From Smittium mucronatum (lineage: Eukaryota > Kickxellomycota > Harpellomycetes > Harpellales > Legeriomycetaceae): a stretch of DNA of 42,471 nucleotides. Shown piece by piece: positions 21,252-36,200 of the stretch (position 1 is its first letter; every line of letters begins with the position of its first letter). The stretch lies in NCBI GenBank assembly GCA_001953115.1, contig LSSL01004423.1, positions 1 to 42,471 on the forward strand, written 5' to 3'. A program made the position numbers and the translations under genes. The notes beneath the pieces are model-generated. The model was not told where the DNA came from. It made no database searches and saw only the letters and a list, made by a program, of their open reading frames with translations.

Positions 21252-24200
21252 GTCAATATTTTTTACAGATCTCCTGTAATACTTGACTATTCGTAACCAA
21301 TTAAGTTTATAATAATGAATAGATAGCATTTTTAGATCATTTATATTTTATTATTCAAAAAAGATCCAAAAAAGCCAAATATAAAAATCAATGAATAATC
21401 TATTATTTTTAAGTTACTTCTATTGAAATTACTAATATTATTATTTTATAAAATTTCATCTATCTTTATAAATAATACTGAAAATTATTATTTCGAACTT
21501 AATATTTATTTTGGGATTGAATAAAAGTTACTAACGAAAAATTATAGTAAAAAAAATTCTCCGTATGGGAAAATCTGTAAAGTTTTTTCCAATTCAATAA
21601 ATATTTATTATAAATTGGTTATAGATGAAAATAAAAAGATCTTTTATCGAGAAAGCTCCAGTAATTTAGATAAAAAGCTCATATTTTATTATTATTATAT
21701 AATCAATATACACTTAATTTGGAGAGTAAATGAGATTTAATATTTTTAACTTTTTGTAAATATCTAAGTGCAATTTAAAACATTCTAATAAAAATTGGAA
21801 GAAAAAATTCCTGATGCTAAATAGAACCATATTTCAGAATTTTTAGTATTTCATTCACTCATTGCAAAAAAATTGCACACATATTTCATTTATATGAAAT
21901 TCCCTAGTTTATTATTTATTTTTTTTGAATTCAAATTATTTTAAATAGATATTTTTAATATTCATGTAAGCAAATATGAAATTTTAAACGCCTTTCATTG
22001 AATATTGACCGCTTCACACCTTTAAATTTTCCGAAAATATAGTAAACTATCTTGATATAATAATCTATTTCTAAAAATTATATTATGTTGAAAAAAATTT
22101 AGGGTTTTTTTCAAAGATAAACCAAAGAAAAATGATGATTAACCATATAGCTGATACTATAAAGCTTTCAGAAAACCCCATTTTTCTAAATAAATTTGGA
22201 AGAAAAATCAACTTAAATATTTATTTTATCTATTTATGTCTCAATAGACAACCCTAATATTTATAATTTTCGAATCAAAATTTTTGGCATATTCCGGCTA
22301 TTATCTATAAAATGATGCCCAGAAAAGTTTTTCTATGTATTTTTTAATCATATAGATCAAAAAATTTAATTATAATTTTGAATAAAATATTTTCCTTGCT
22401 AGATTTTAATTTTTTTATATAAAAAATCATTATTTATATATTTATTTAGATATCTTTCCCAAAAAAAGTTGGGAGTTTCCCTATTACTTTTATAACAATA
22501 AAACTAAAATGTTGCAATAAAAAATCATTATTATTTACTCCATAAAAAAAACCCTCTGTTATTATATTTTTTTATTTTCTTCAATTTTTTTAAAATCTTG
22601 ATAAAATTTCTATTTTATAATTTATAAAAGATTAAATTTAAATACTTAAAATATTATAGTGCAAGGGATCTTAAGTTAAATTTTATTTACTAAATTTACT
22701 TAGATCAAGTATTATAAAATCAGAATGTTCAAGTAAATTCCTTAAGATAAGCAAAGGAATCAAGGAATAAAATAGTAATAATAAAATAATAATAAAAACT
22801 TTCTATAGGACTAATGTTCGTTTTTATTTTTACTTATCTATTTTATACAAATTATGTATCACACATTATATTCTCTATCTTGAAACTTGATAAAATTATG
22901 CAAATTAGATTCAAAATACCCAGTGAAATCAGTATTATTTAAATAATTGGTTTTTTTTACCATCAAGTACAAAACCAAAGAATAAAAAAGCATTAAAATT
23001 CTCAAAATTTCATACATAAAGTATTCATTTTTTTTTAACAGAATTTATTAATAGTATTTTCCTTAATGAATATTCATTCATATGAGTACCTTTTTATTCC
23101 TTAATTGAATATAACATCCTTATATCTACAATTTTTTTGGCTTAGCTTATAAACACCAAATAAGTTAGATGAAATTGAGGCTGTATTTACTAATGGGAAA
23201 AAACTCCTTGATACCATGCTCTAGATTTTTTATAATTCTTGTCTAATAAATTAAAAAAATTGATTTAAAAATTTAACCCTTTATGGACTCGAAGTTTTTA
23301 TATATTAATTTTATTGTATTAAAAACCTTGAATGACTTAATTTCTTGATTTGTACAATATTGTAAAAATTTACCCTGCATTGAAATACTATTAAGAGAAA
23401 AAATAAAGCCATTTATTCATCATAGGTCTCGAAAGAAATAAAAATAATACTTGAATAAACAATATTTACATCCTATAACTCAAAATTGTCTCAGTCAGCT
23501 CTTTTAGAAACTATTGCGAATGGATCGAAACTGTAGTATATTTAAATGATAACTATAATTTATGCTATTTTTTTGCATTTGGGTCATTCATGAATTTAGA
23601 ATTTTTTTATTTGTTAATATGATAAAATAGGTGTGGTAAAATTTTGGTTCAGGAAAAGTTTAAGCGAAATTTTTTTAGATAAAAATGATATAAATGGCAA
23701 TATGTGGATATAAATAGTTCCTCTTATTTTTTAAAAATATTGGGCTGCAAAAATAATCTTATATTTTTAAAAAATTATGTTAATAGAGAAAAATATTAAA
23801 ATTGTATAATTTTTCAAATTTATATATAAAAAATATGGAAAATTATAGATGAGAGCAGTAAATTCACTATTAAAGTTTTAATTATTTTCTGATATGGAAA
23901 ATTCTGAAAAAAACAAATTATGAATTTATTTGCCAATATGAAATTTGAGCCTCGAAAAAAAATATTAAAATTTATTGTTATTAATATTTTTTTCGTTTTT
24001 ATTGGTTAGGAAAAGAACAATTTTATTATAAAAAACGATTTACACAGAAAAAAAAAGGTAATATAAATCATTTAACTAATAAAACTCACAGTTCTGATTT
24101 AATAATGTTTTTAATAATGAGTATTAACAGATAAATTAAAACGGATTATAGTTTTACCCTCTAATTTTAAAATTATCTTATAATAATATATATATACCAT

Positions 24201-27200
24201 TAGATGCAAATGTATTTTTAAATTAAAAATCACAATTTTTACCATCGGATACAATAAAAGAAATCTAGAAAATGAGAACGATGATAAAAGTCTACACACA
24301 TATTTTTTTAAATTATAATTGAGTATTGTAGCATTTATTGGTCTCTTCACTCAGATAAAACTATTATAAAATGAAATTTAATCTAATTTTAATTACTTAG
24401 AAGTATTTATAAAAAAAAATTCTGGTGTGAAATTGTTTTTTTTGTTTAATATTCCTAAAAAAAGATATATTAATTAGTTAAAATTATCGATTAACTTTTA
24501 TTATGCATTTAATCAAAATAAACAGTATATCATTTTATTAATATCCCTTTGAATATTATATATATTCTAGAGTTTAAGAAGCTTTAAAAAATAATAATTA
24601 AATGATTATTATTTTTAAAAAAATTTAGGAAAAAATTATTTATACACAATTTTAATCATAATTAAACGCTACTACGCCATTATTCACAAAAATATGTCTA
24701 ATTGCAACTTTTTATATTTTTCTCAATAAAAACAAAATAAAAAAAAACCAAATTATTTGAACTAAAAAGTTATCATATTACCTTTGGAATTATAAATGAC
24801 ATTTCTGCCAACAAGATATCGTTATTTTTTATCACATAATTTTCCTTAGATAAATTCATATAATTGAAAATACACTGTAGCCCTAGAAATACCCAGTAAT
24901 TAAGCAATGTCTGTCGGGGTATATCAAATGATTTATGTAGCTTTGATTTCCAATATGTACCCAACCCATGGGATTTTCGAGTAATTAATTGAAGTTAAGG
25001 CTATTTTTTTCTGCATGTTTTTTATTGATGTTATATTCCAATAAAAATTCTTGGTAAACAAAATAAACATTACCAAGTTTATATCTTTTTATGATAAAAA
25101 GTCAAATAAAAAACACACTCGATTTAATTTAAAAGATGGAAAAAATGGTATAATATCTTTAAAATTTTCTTTGATAGACCCAAAAAGATGAATTATAAAG
25201 ATTTCAGATAGATTTGATTATAGGGTTTTAATTTTTAATTTATAATTTGTCTAATGTACATATAATTTTGAGCATATATTAAAATAGTGATAATGGCGAA
25301 TCATGTATTAGAATTTTTAAAAAATATTTTTTCAATAATAAATATTATACCTCAAAATATTACCTCAATCTATATAAAAACCTTTTTATCTTTTTTTATC
25401 GCAAATGAAAAAAAAAAAAATCCAAAAAAAAAAAAATTAAATCGTTTAATTATTAATTTTTCGAAAAACAAATCTTCAAATTCGAAAATAATTCATCCCT
25501 TTCTTTGAAACCACGATAATCAAGTACATTTTTTTTAGTATAAAATTTTATTATTGCTAAAATAATCCTTAGTGATAAGATAATACTTTAAAAACACCTA
25601 AACATTTCTTTAATACTCTAAACTACAATCATACTAAAAATATGCCATAAAATAATTGTATTTCATTGGTTATGAAAACTTTAAAATCTCAGCTTGATTA
25701 TTTTAATATCATATCAAACTTTTTGAATAAAACTAAAATTTCTAATATTGCTTCCGGCAAAATGAAATCTTCAAAAGAATATCACAAAAGGAAATATAAA
25801 AATAAGAAATTAGTTTAAAATGGGAATTTAATTATATCTCAGTTAAATATACGGAATAATTCAGCTGAGCTTCTATATTTAGAATAGAATTAGAGTAAAA
25901 AAATATAAAGCGCATGTTTCCATCATCCCTTTTATGTTATTATTTTTTTAACAATGGAATTTTTTTTCATGGAAGATTAAAATCTTTCTAACTGATAGTA
26001 AGTTTTTAAATTAAGTAAAGTCACTGAATTACAACGATTTTTATCATTTATTTATTTTTCTGCTTTGAAAATACCCACCATCCCACCTTCACGTTTATAT
26101 ATTAATGGCACCATATTCTTATCTATAATAAAATCATTTATGAATTTATGGCTAGATTAGAAATAATTGAGTAGATTACTTGAAATATATTTTTAACTTG
26201 AACATAAATAAGCGAGTGGCGGTAAAAGTGTATTTTGGTTGAATTTTTCAGGGGATTTTTTTTTTATAATTGGAAAAATATTTGCAGATATCATAGGTTA
26301 CAGCTTTTGGAGTTAATTATGAATAGCTTTTTGTTATACCTTTTCTGAATACTCGAGTATAAGTAAATTTAATTTATTTTTCTATTTTCAATTACGCTGA
26401 TTTAAGTTAGGAAATTTTTTTTGGCTCATATCAAAACACGTAAAAATAGCCTCGGAATAATCAAAATATACAGATTTTCATTTAAAGAATATATATATAA
26501 GGTTAAAATTTTTCTTCCTCTTATCGGATGATATTAAAGAAAAAAATGGATAAATTAATTTGAAAATAAATTTTTATAAAAAAATCGCTTTCTGAGACTT
26601 CTATCTACTACATTATGACCATCTATCACAAAAAAATTTTCCTTTTCCGCAAATTTTCTGAAATTATTTTTAACTTTGAATTCTAATTTTTTGCACTCTC
26701 ATAGCAATATATAACCAATTTTTTCTGATAACCTTACTATTTTAAACAGCATTGAAAGATTGAAATCGATAATTACCTAATATAATATAATATTACTTTC
26801 TTTTCATAGAAATTTCCAGAGAAAAATTGTTATATCATTATTCAGAATGTTAATTTCCTTATAAATTTATATCTTTTTTTAGTAAATTTTGACTCTAAAT
26901 TTTATTTAAGTCCGTGACTATATATATATTCAACAGTAATAAATATCTCGGCACCTTTTTTAAGCTTAAGCAGCTTTTTTTTTTATGATAATTGGGTTCT
27001 TCTAAGGTTAAATATTTTATAATTTATATTCAAATTTATCCTTATTTTAAGAGTATTTTCAATTTTTTTTAAAAAAAATATGTGTGAAAAAGAGTAGAAA
27101 TTTTTATATGACCTTATTATAATATCCTTTCAAGAAATATACAGCGGAAATTTTTTTTAAGAATACTGAAACATCAAAGACTCCATGCTAACATCAATAT

Positions 27201-30200
27201 ATATATAAAATTATATGAATAGGATAGTAAGAGCTAAAAATAATGTGATACGGATCGTGATAAAATATTAATAGTGTGAGAATGTGCTATTTTTTTTTTT
27301 TTCATTATGTATAGAAACTGGATATTTTATTTTCTTAATTTTATCGTTTGAATTTTAAATAAACATAAAGTGTATAAATAGCCTACTTATTGGTTAATGA
27401 TTTAATTTTTATCTGATTTGGGAATAAAAACTATTCATAAAAAAAATCAAGTCGAAATAAATAAGTGTATTATAATAAAAAACATAAATCAGTATTAAAA
27501 AGTTAATTTAATCCGAATAAATGACTATATTAGAATATAAATTTCTTAATTCAATAAAATAATTTCAATTTTATCCAAGAAAAGCTTATTGAGATAAAAG
27601 TCTCAATATACTCATTTGTTATATTATCACAATAATATATATCAAATTTACTATAAATTATCGAAAATATGATTTTTTATATTTTTTATATTGGATTTTT
27701 TTACTATACATTATATGAACAAAATATAAAAAATTCTATAACATTGGATAGTAATATTAACTAAAATATATCTACATACTCTCTTTTGGAAATTTAACAA
27801 TAACTTTTAACCATATATCTATTGTGATAAAACAAAATAAAATTTGTAAATATTCAAGGTATTATTTCACCATCTATTATATTGTTATTTTTTTTTCATT
27901 TTCATTAATCTCAAAACAATATCAATCTTTACTACATATTTTTAAAATTTTTTGATTTTGATTTTTATCTCATTAATTATTTTAAAAAAAATTGATATTG
28001 TAAGTTTTCGATGTATTTTACAATAATTTATTATTAATAAAAAAATTCATATTCTTCTAATTTAATAATAGAAGTATTATCTAATTACACAATTATATTT
28101 ATATAAGTCTTCGGCTAAATGTATAAGCTCTTTTTATTAAACATTAAACATTAATCAAAATTTCCTTTTTTTATTGGTTAATTTAGTTAAAATTCATATA
28201 TTAACTAAATGTTTTATTTATATTAAACGAACTATTAAAAAATAATTTTATTATTAGAATAAAATCGTAGGCCTATTAAATAGGAATAATATCCCGGAAT
28301 TATTAATGTCCAAGGATTATATTTTAATTAGTCATTTAATTCTTGATAAATCGAGTTTTTTAAAAATAACTGAGTCATAGCTTTACGTGTGTTTAATCAT
28401 TTAAAGTAAGACTTGTTTAAAGTTTATAAAAAATTATTTATTATTTTATGAGGTGTCAGGACTGAAAAAAATCAAGAGAATTTGCCTAGTTTTTAAACCT
28501 ATTAAATAAAAAAATACCAATCTGTAAAAAAAAAGTATTTATGCAAAAAATGCATATTTTTGTTAATTTTTCAGTATGAATTTTTTTTGGACAAAAATTA
28601 GGTGAAATTTTCTGTAGTTCTTCAGTCACGCCACAATAATTATTTAAAAAAGCGAATTGATGTATTTTAATCAAACTAAATTTTAAAAAGCTATACTATT
28701 TGTGGTTAAAAATCGATTAATTTTACGCGAAAATTCAATAATACCTATTACTAATAATTTTTAAGCGTTTTATGCTCTTTTTTGTTCGTTTTTTAATTTT
28801 TATCATACTATATACAGTTTTAGGTAATAATGAAATCTTTTAAAGATTTTTTTAAATTTTGAAATAGATTTAAAAAGTTTAATAATAATACAAAAAATGT
28901 GAAATATATTAGAATTTATAATGGATTAGTGAAAAATAAATGGATTTTTTACACGGTTATTATTTTTTATCTATTAATTAAATTTTAAGAGCGCAGAGGT
29001 TAATACTTTTTTCAATTGGGATGTTTAAATTTCTGTACTGATAATTAGTCAAAAAAATATTTTGAATATGATACAAAATAAATAATTTGAGACTATGGGC
29101 CCGGAGAGAGACCCCAATTTCGAAAATCAACTTAAAAACTTATAGATTAATTTTTTTTCAAATGATTACAAAAAATATAGGTATAAAAATTAGTGCGTTA
29201 ACATTTAAAAGCACAAGAAATGTCCAAAAAACAAAGCATAATATGCTTATTTAATAAAAATTGGAAAGAATATTTATTATAAGATTAAATACATTTATTT
29301 AAGCAATAAATATAAATATAAATATACTATATGATTGAAACTTAAGTATAAGAAGTTATTCTGGGCTTTTCTTAAAAGATAAATATTGATGGAAAGAATA
29401 TTGGGGAGACTACATACCCAAAATTATTCCATATTCTCCACCACATTTCGTAAATTGGCAACTTTGTTTTTTACATAATTAATTTTTTAAAATATAGATT
29501 AGGATTCATATTTTTAAACATATCGTATGTTTCTTTTAACCAATAATATTCAATGAAACATAGAGTTATAAATTTTATTAGTGTTTTAATTAGTTCCAAA
29601 ATTAGTTTACAAGTTGTGAAACGTGTTATCACCCAATAAAAAATAATTCACTTCAAACTCTAATAAAATAAAATAACACCCACTAATATTGGTATTTTAT
29701 ATAAAAAAATATTTATTTTTTGTTTTAAGCCATTATAATTACAAATTTTCATTAAATTAATAAAAAGATAATTGATTAATGTAACTTTTATATAATACCT
29801 TATACATTGAATAATAAGGCTATTTCTTAAAATAAAACCATAAAAAATACCAATTAATTTTTTTTTTAACAAAAGAACACTTCTTTCAAAATATGGTGAA
29901 AATTTTACAAAACTTATCAATATTATCTAATAATATCGACTAATCAATATATCCAGGTAAACATAAATTTTTAATACCTTAATTGGTTATAACACGATTT
30001 AATTTTCTTTATTGAATACCAATAATTATATGAAAGTATTGTTTCTATAATACTTCTAATAATATTTTATTCTGATTAAATGTAAAACAAATATTTTTAT
30101 TTTTATGATTTTTATGTAACTTTTAGGTTTTTGTGTATTTATATGAAGAATACTTATAGCAAAATTTCATGTTATAGAACTGAAGATATTAGATCAGTGA

Positions 30201-33200
30201 ATTGAATATTTATAGTATTGTTATAAGATATCAAATTTTCAGTGATAAATCATTAACGTCACCCTTTTTTGGATCCTAGTGAATCTAAATATGCGAGATT
30301 TTTCGGAATTAAACTTTAATTTTTTTTTATTGTTTGATTATGGGAAAAATCGATTTTTTTTCAAAAATCATATCAATAATATTCTTATTTAAATTTTTTC
30401 AAGAATGTATTCTTTTAAAAAAAAACTCCTATTTTACCTAATGAAAACAATGATTTTTTTTTAATAAATTTAATGGCTTTTATTTAGATTATAATAAACA
30501 TTAGCAGCTATTAACTTTGATTAGGGGCTTTATTTTTTTAATTATAATTTTTATATTCTCATCCCCAAACAAAGGAGAATATGAAGCAGAGGTAAAATTT
30601 AAATACTAAAAATTAAAATTGAAATTATGCTATAAATATAAAATAAATTTATATATATTTTTTATCGATTAAATATTATCAATTGTTAGCTATATTAGCT
30701 TTATTCTCTGTTATCATGGAAATACGTTTTAAACCCCATAGAAAATACATAAGAGTTCAAAAAAAAATAGTTATATTCGATAATTATAAATCTATTTTTT
30801 TTATTTTTATTTAAATTTAGCATTAGTCAGATCAGAATTTTTTCAAAATTATCACAAAAACAATTTTATCTGAAAATATTTCCGGAAAACCGATCAAATA
30901 TCTAAAAAAGAATATTTTTTTTAGAATAAGGTAATTATGATACATTTTTTTCTAAAACCAAAAATTATTTATCCAAAAAATTAACTTTTATTAAACAAAA
31001 AACTCTATAGATGTCATATTTTAAAGGTTTTTTTAAAAAAATACTGCTATTATAAGGCAAAATTAATTTATTTAAATTAAAATATAAACTGAAATTTTGG
31101 ATTTTATTTGAATTAAAATAAGTAATTAAAAAACACTAAATATTAAAAAAATCATTTAAAAAACCTAAAATTCAAAATCTTACAATTATTAAAAGTTAAC
31201 TGCAGGTCTATCTGACCATTCAAGTCATTCGAAAAGATGTAAATACTTTATCTATATCATTTAAACCTAAAAAATACCCAAATTTAATTCAAAACTAAGT
31301 TTTAAAGATAAAATCTCAATTTTTTTAGATTTACTTTTATTGATTTTCTAATAAAAAAAACAATACGCCACATTATATTTATAGTCAATTTATTAAATAA
31401 ATTTGCAGGATCTATTTATGAATAACTCTTTTAATTTATAGATTTTTATAAAGTGAATTTTTAATTTATTTTTAACAAATGGAAGATAGTTAAATTGCAG
31501 CTAATTTTAATTAGCATATATAAAGGTTATTCAAATAAATAATTTGAGAGTTAAATGCTTTTTCCTATTATCACTTGTTTAATCTATTTTATTTTTCATT
31601 GACCACTCCTGATGTAAAACAGAAATATTTATTGAATTCAATCAATGATATTCAACCCGTTTTATAGTAATGTGTTTTTTTAAAGTTCATTTGTAGCTAG
31701 TTTGTATTATGAATTGATATTCAAATGTTTATAATGATAAATAGGCTCTTAAATATAAAACTTATGGCAAATATACCCGAAAAGTAAAACTCTTTAAATT
31801 TAAATTTTAAAGAAATATCAGAATTACACCATAAAACTCTTTTTTTAAACAGACACCAATGTCTTTATGAATAAAAAGATCTGCTTAAGTACTAATTAAA
31901 AAAAAATAATGCCTCTTTTAAAATTTATCCTATAAATTATCTGTCTGTTTCTGATTGTATTTAATGATGGAAACAGGGGTATATAAACGAGATCAGTAAA
32001 TAATTTCCCTTCAGTTTCCTAATAATCCTATCGATTTCTGGTATAATCATGCAAAAAAATTAAATTTTACCAAATATGAAAACTATCTATTTTAATCTGT
32101 TAACCCGAACAATAATCTGTCCATAGCTTCATTTAAAATTCATTTTTAAAAAAATCGTCAAAATTGAGTAAAAAAAATGTTTAAATTAATAATTTTTTTA
32201 CATAAAAACTATTGATGTTAATAAAAGATTCAAAAAAAGAAAATTAACCTCTAAAATTTCAAAAAAAAGTCGATAGTTTTATGATATTAAGTTAATGAAT
32301 TCTTCGAAATGTGTTTGAATGTGCTTTCATAATTTTTTTCTTTCAAATAATTCTATTAATGGGAAGAAATGTGAGATTGATTCGTATGAACTTTTTATTA
32401 TGCCTTATATAACAGTCTAAATCGTCTGAGAGTCTAAATTACATCACAAATAGATTTTATAAAATCATTATTTTAATTTCTCAGAAGATTTCATTTTCAA
32501 TTCTAAATAATATCTAACTGGAATATTATTATTTACCTTAAAAAAATTTCTGGCCTAATATCTTTCAAAAAATCAAAAAAATTGAATGTAACAGCTTCCC
32601 AGATTACTTAATATGTTATGCAAATCAAAAAGGTATCAATAGATATTTATTATATTATTTTCCGGCTATTTTATTTAGTATAGGTTTATTTAAAGGTTGG
32701 AATTTAAATAAAAAAGCAATACAAATATCTTTAAAAATTTTGCGTGAAAATATTTTAAGTGTTTTTTGTTGAATAATTATTTTCTAATGAATTAAAAAAT
32801 AGGTTTAACTAAAACGATTGTAAATTCTTTTTATAACTATTTATTAATTCTTAATTTCTGTTACCTAAAATAAGATCCATTTTATAATGGAAAAATAATA
32901 AAAATTACTAGTTTTTTTTGATATATATACAAGTTAAAATAGCTAATGATCAATTATAACTAAGCATGATATCAATTTAAATTATATCATTAGATAAAAA
33001 ATTAATTTTATGAGAATTTTTTTCAGTTATAAAAATTTAGGACACTAATAAAAAATAGGTAAGCTAATACTGTTTAATTGCAATTAAATTTTGTTTTTTT
33101 TCAACATATGCATTTTTGAAAAATCAAAAATCAAAAATAGAGCAAAAAAAGAACAAAAAAATTCAAAAGAGACTAGTAGAATGAGAGGATAACATAATAT

Positions 33201-36200
33201 TATCTTTTAGATTATTTCTTAAATTTTCAAATTTATAATTAGAGGAGATTTTATTTAACAGATTAGCTAATTTATTTCAAGATTTTTCTAGAGACAAAAG
33301 TTATTTCTGCAAACTTCCATATTTTCCTACATAATATACAAAATCTTTAATAAAAAATTAAAAAACCTAATTTTAGTCAATATTTATTAGAATATATGAT
33401 ATTCTAAACGACTGCATTATCCTTTTTTTAAATAAATGAATAAAATTAAACACGTTTTTCTTTAGCTAAAATAGGTGTTTTTATTAATAAAAAGTCTTTT
33501 TTTCTAATAATTTTAAAACTAGTTATTTTTGAGATAATTTCAAAAAAAGAGTCTTTTTTTGAAATTCAAACTTGATTAAATAAAGAATAAGTAAATAAAT
33601 CGTTATTTTCCGATTTTCTTGTTCATTTTTATAAAAATGAATATAATTTAAAATGAAAAAATTACCGAAAATTGCTCTAAATATGAATTTCTATCAAATG
33701 TAAAATTTTTTTATATAATATTATTATTTTTTAATTTTTTATTAAACTATAGATAAAATATATTTCTATGGGGGTTTTTTGGCAACTTATAACTAAATGT
33801 TTTTATATGCTCAAAATTTTTACATTTTTTGCACAAGACATAGAAAATTTGAAAAAGATTGAATAAATTTTATTTAGTATATTTTTATTAAACTTCTAAA
33901 CTTATTTATTTCTTGATAATAAGTAAAAAAAAGATGTAAAAAATGAGAAGAAGAAAAAAGTTTTTATAAAGAATAGACAGGAAAAATTAAGTTCTATGAA
34001 ATTTCTTTTTATAATATAATATTATTTGAAATCCTATTTTTGATGCGAAACAGAGAAAAAAAATTCGACAAGGAAAAGATACATATACCTGGAAATATTT
34101 TTTATCACTTTAAAGAATAAAATAATATTTATAAAAAATTTAAATTCCATTTATAACTAAAGAAAATTGATATCATATAGCTATTTAATAGCTTCCATAA
34201 ATATATTGAAAGTATATAGCTTGAAGAATGTACACTATAAACACATGAAATTGAATATGTACATTCAAAGCTCCGCTGAATATTTCAAAAATAAAAAAAT
34301 TAATCCTGAAATACAGATTTTATAAAAGAGAACTTATAAAGGCCAAAAATAAATATGAAAATATTTTTGGAGGGTTTAAAGCTTAATCAGAAAATAAATG
34401 GTTTTTTTATTAGAAATTAAGATATATATTTTTTGAATAAATAAAAACAGTCATAATTACAAGGTTTAATAAAAGCTTTGATACAATTTTATAAAACTTT
34501 ATTATTATTTGAGTATATATTAACAGAAAATTTACTTCAGAGTGAAAATAAATAAAGTTTTAGGATGGAGTTAGGTTAATTTTTAAGATCATATAATCAA
34601 GTTTTTCTTATTTTTATTAAAAAATCAAATTTTGCATTATTATATTTCCAGAAATTTATAGAAAAACGGGATTATTTTTTCTATCAAGTTTTATATAAAA
34701 AAATATCAGTTTAAATATTTGTAATATTCTCAACAATAACTGATTTTTTTTTACATGATACTTGTATTTTATCAGAATATCAACTTTAAATCGGCTTTAT
34801 TTCTATTATTTTACGAAATTGCATAGAATTCGATAAAATCATATTTTTCTTCGTAATCAATAATTAAATGCATATTTTAAAAAAAAAGATGAGAATTTAA
34901 AAAAAAAAATTTAAATAAAGAATAAATACGAAAAAAATTAATACTTGTGGTGCTATAAAAAAATTATAAATTAGCTAAAAGTTTTTTATATATAAATCAT
35001 ATAACCATCTAAAAATCACATTAATAGAACCAAAAATTAAATTAATTTTATCTTGGAAAAAAAAATAACTTCTCATGTAGTAAAAAGGCTTAAAAAATAA
35101 AATTAGAACAAATTTAAACCTTCTAAATATTAAAAATCCAGTAAAATTTTAAATGTATTAAGTCATCACATTATGTTAAAAATTCATTATATATAATACT
35201 TGATAGCAAGTAATATAGATTTAAAATGTGGTACGAGGTTAGTCCATGAAATTTAGAACTTTTAAAGAATTCAATCTTTTATTCAGATTGTCATTTATTT
35301 TTTTAAGATCGCTATAATAAAAAAATACCCTTTTTAACTTTGTTATTGTCTAATTTTTTGCAAGTAGTTTTTTAATGGTATTTTAAAAAAAATAACTATG
35401 AATAAATTAAGTGAATATATCAATAAAAATATTTTCATATACATTTTTGTCGTAAATTTTCGAAAATTATAACTTATTTCCATTTTTTCAAATGTTTAAT
35501 TTTAAAAAATTTAATTTTTTTTGGACTAAATTTTCTAATGGTTTCACAGTTTTTTTTTGCTCAATTATGATAGAAAATATCTTATAGTATGGGAGAAATT
35601 TTACTCAATCGGGGGGTTTTTTTGGTTATAATAAAAAAAAAACATCCATTCCTTAAAAATTGTTTTTCATTATCTTTTTCTAATTCTTATACCCGTTATT
35701 TTTATTAAAATGTTACATTTTAAGCTACAGTAAAATTTATAGGTAATTATCATAAAATCAATTCCCAAATTAGTTGATATTGAGGTAATTATATAATTTA
35801 TTTCTATTTTTTTATTAGATTTACATATCAAAAATTATGTTTGTTAACAATTTCAAAAGCTATTCTCTTTATTTTAATAAGTAAAATAATTTATATTTTT
35901 AGAACAATGAAATGAATTTATATTTCGATTTGGGTTTTATTTTTTTCTAGCATTTATAAGTAATGGTTTATTCTTAACTGATTACCTTTATTTTCGATTA
36001 AGGTTTTGTGATTTTAATTTCTTTTAATTTCAACAAAATTTTTTTAACAGGGACTTGATAAAAAGAGATAAGATAATATGAGAATAGGTGGCAAAAATAA
36101 TTACTATAAAGAACGGCTCAAACTTGGGTATTTATTCGATATAAAAAGAGTAATATTTGGAAACTATTATCAAAAAATAATATTCGAGAAAGATAGAGCT
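21252..36200. other. ~15-kb extremely A+T-rich gene desert
   Basis: No frame on either strand gives a convincing protein. The few open runs of 60-86 codons (for example near 24111, 25287, 28486 and 29660) are dominated by Ile, Lys, Asn, Phe and Tyr and look random. Homopolymer A or T runs and short AT alternations are frequent. One compositional island, at 24773-24964, is listed separately, and there is a tiny G-rich patch at ~29090-29115. It may be heterochromatin, centromere-flanking or ordinary intergenic DNA; the sequence alone does not say. Confidence 0.5.
24773..24964 (-). pseudogene. Fragment with a Psq/transposase-like helix-turn-helix phrase
   Basis: A 63-codon frame, less A+T-driven than its surroundings, contains KLHKSFDIPRQTLLNYW. 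The pattern fDIPRqTL resembles the recognition helix of Psq/CENP-B-type HTH domains found at the N-terminus of pogo-like transposases. The coding run is followed on the minus strand by gtaatatg, a possible donor site. There is no DDE domain nearby. The match is short, so it could be chance. Confidence 0.25.
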
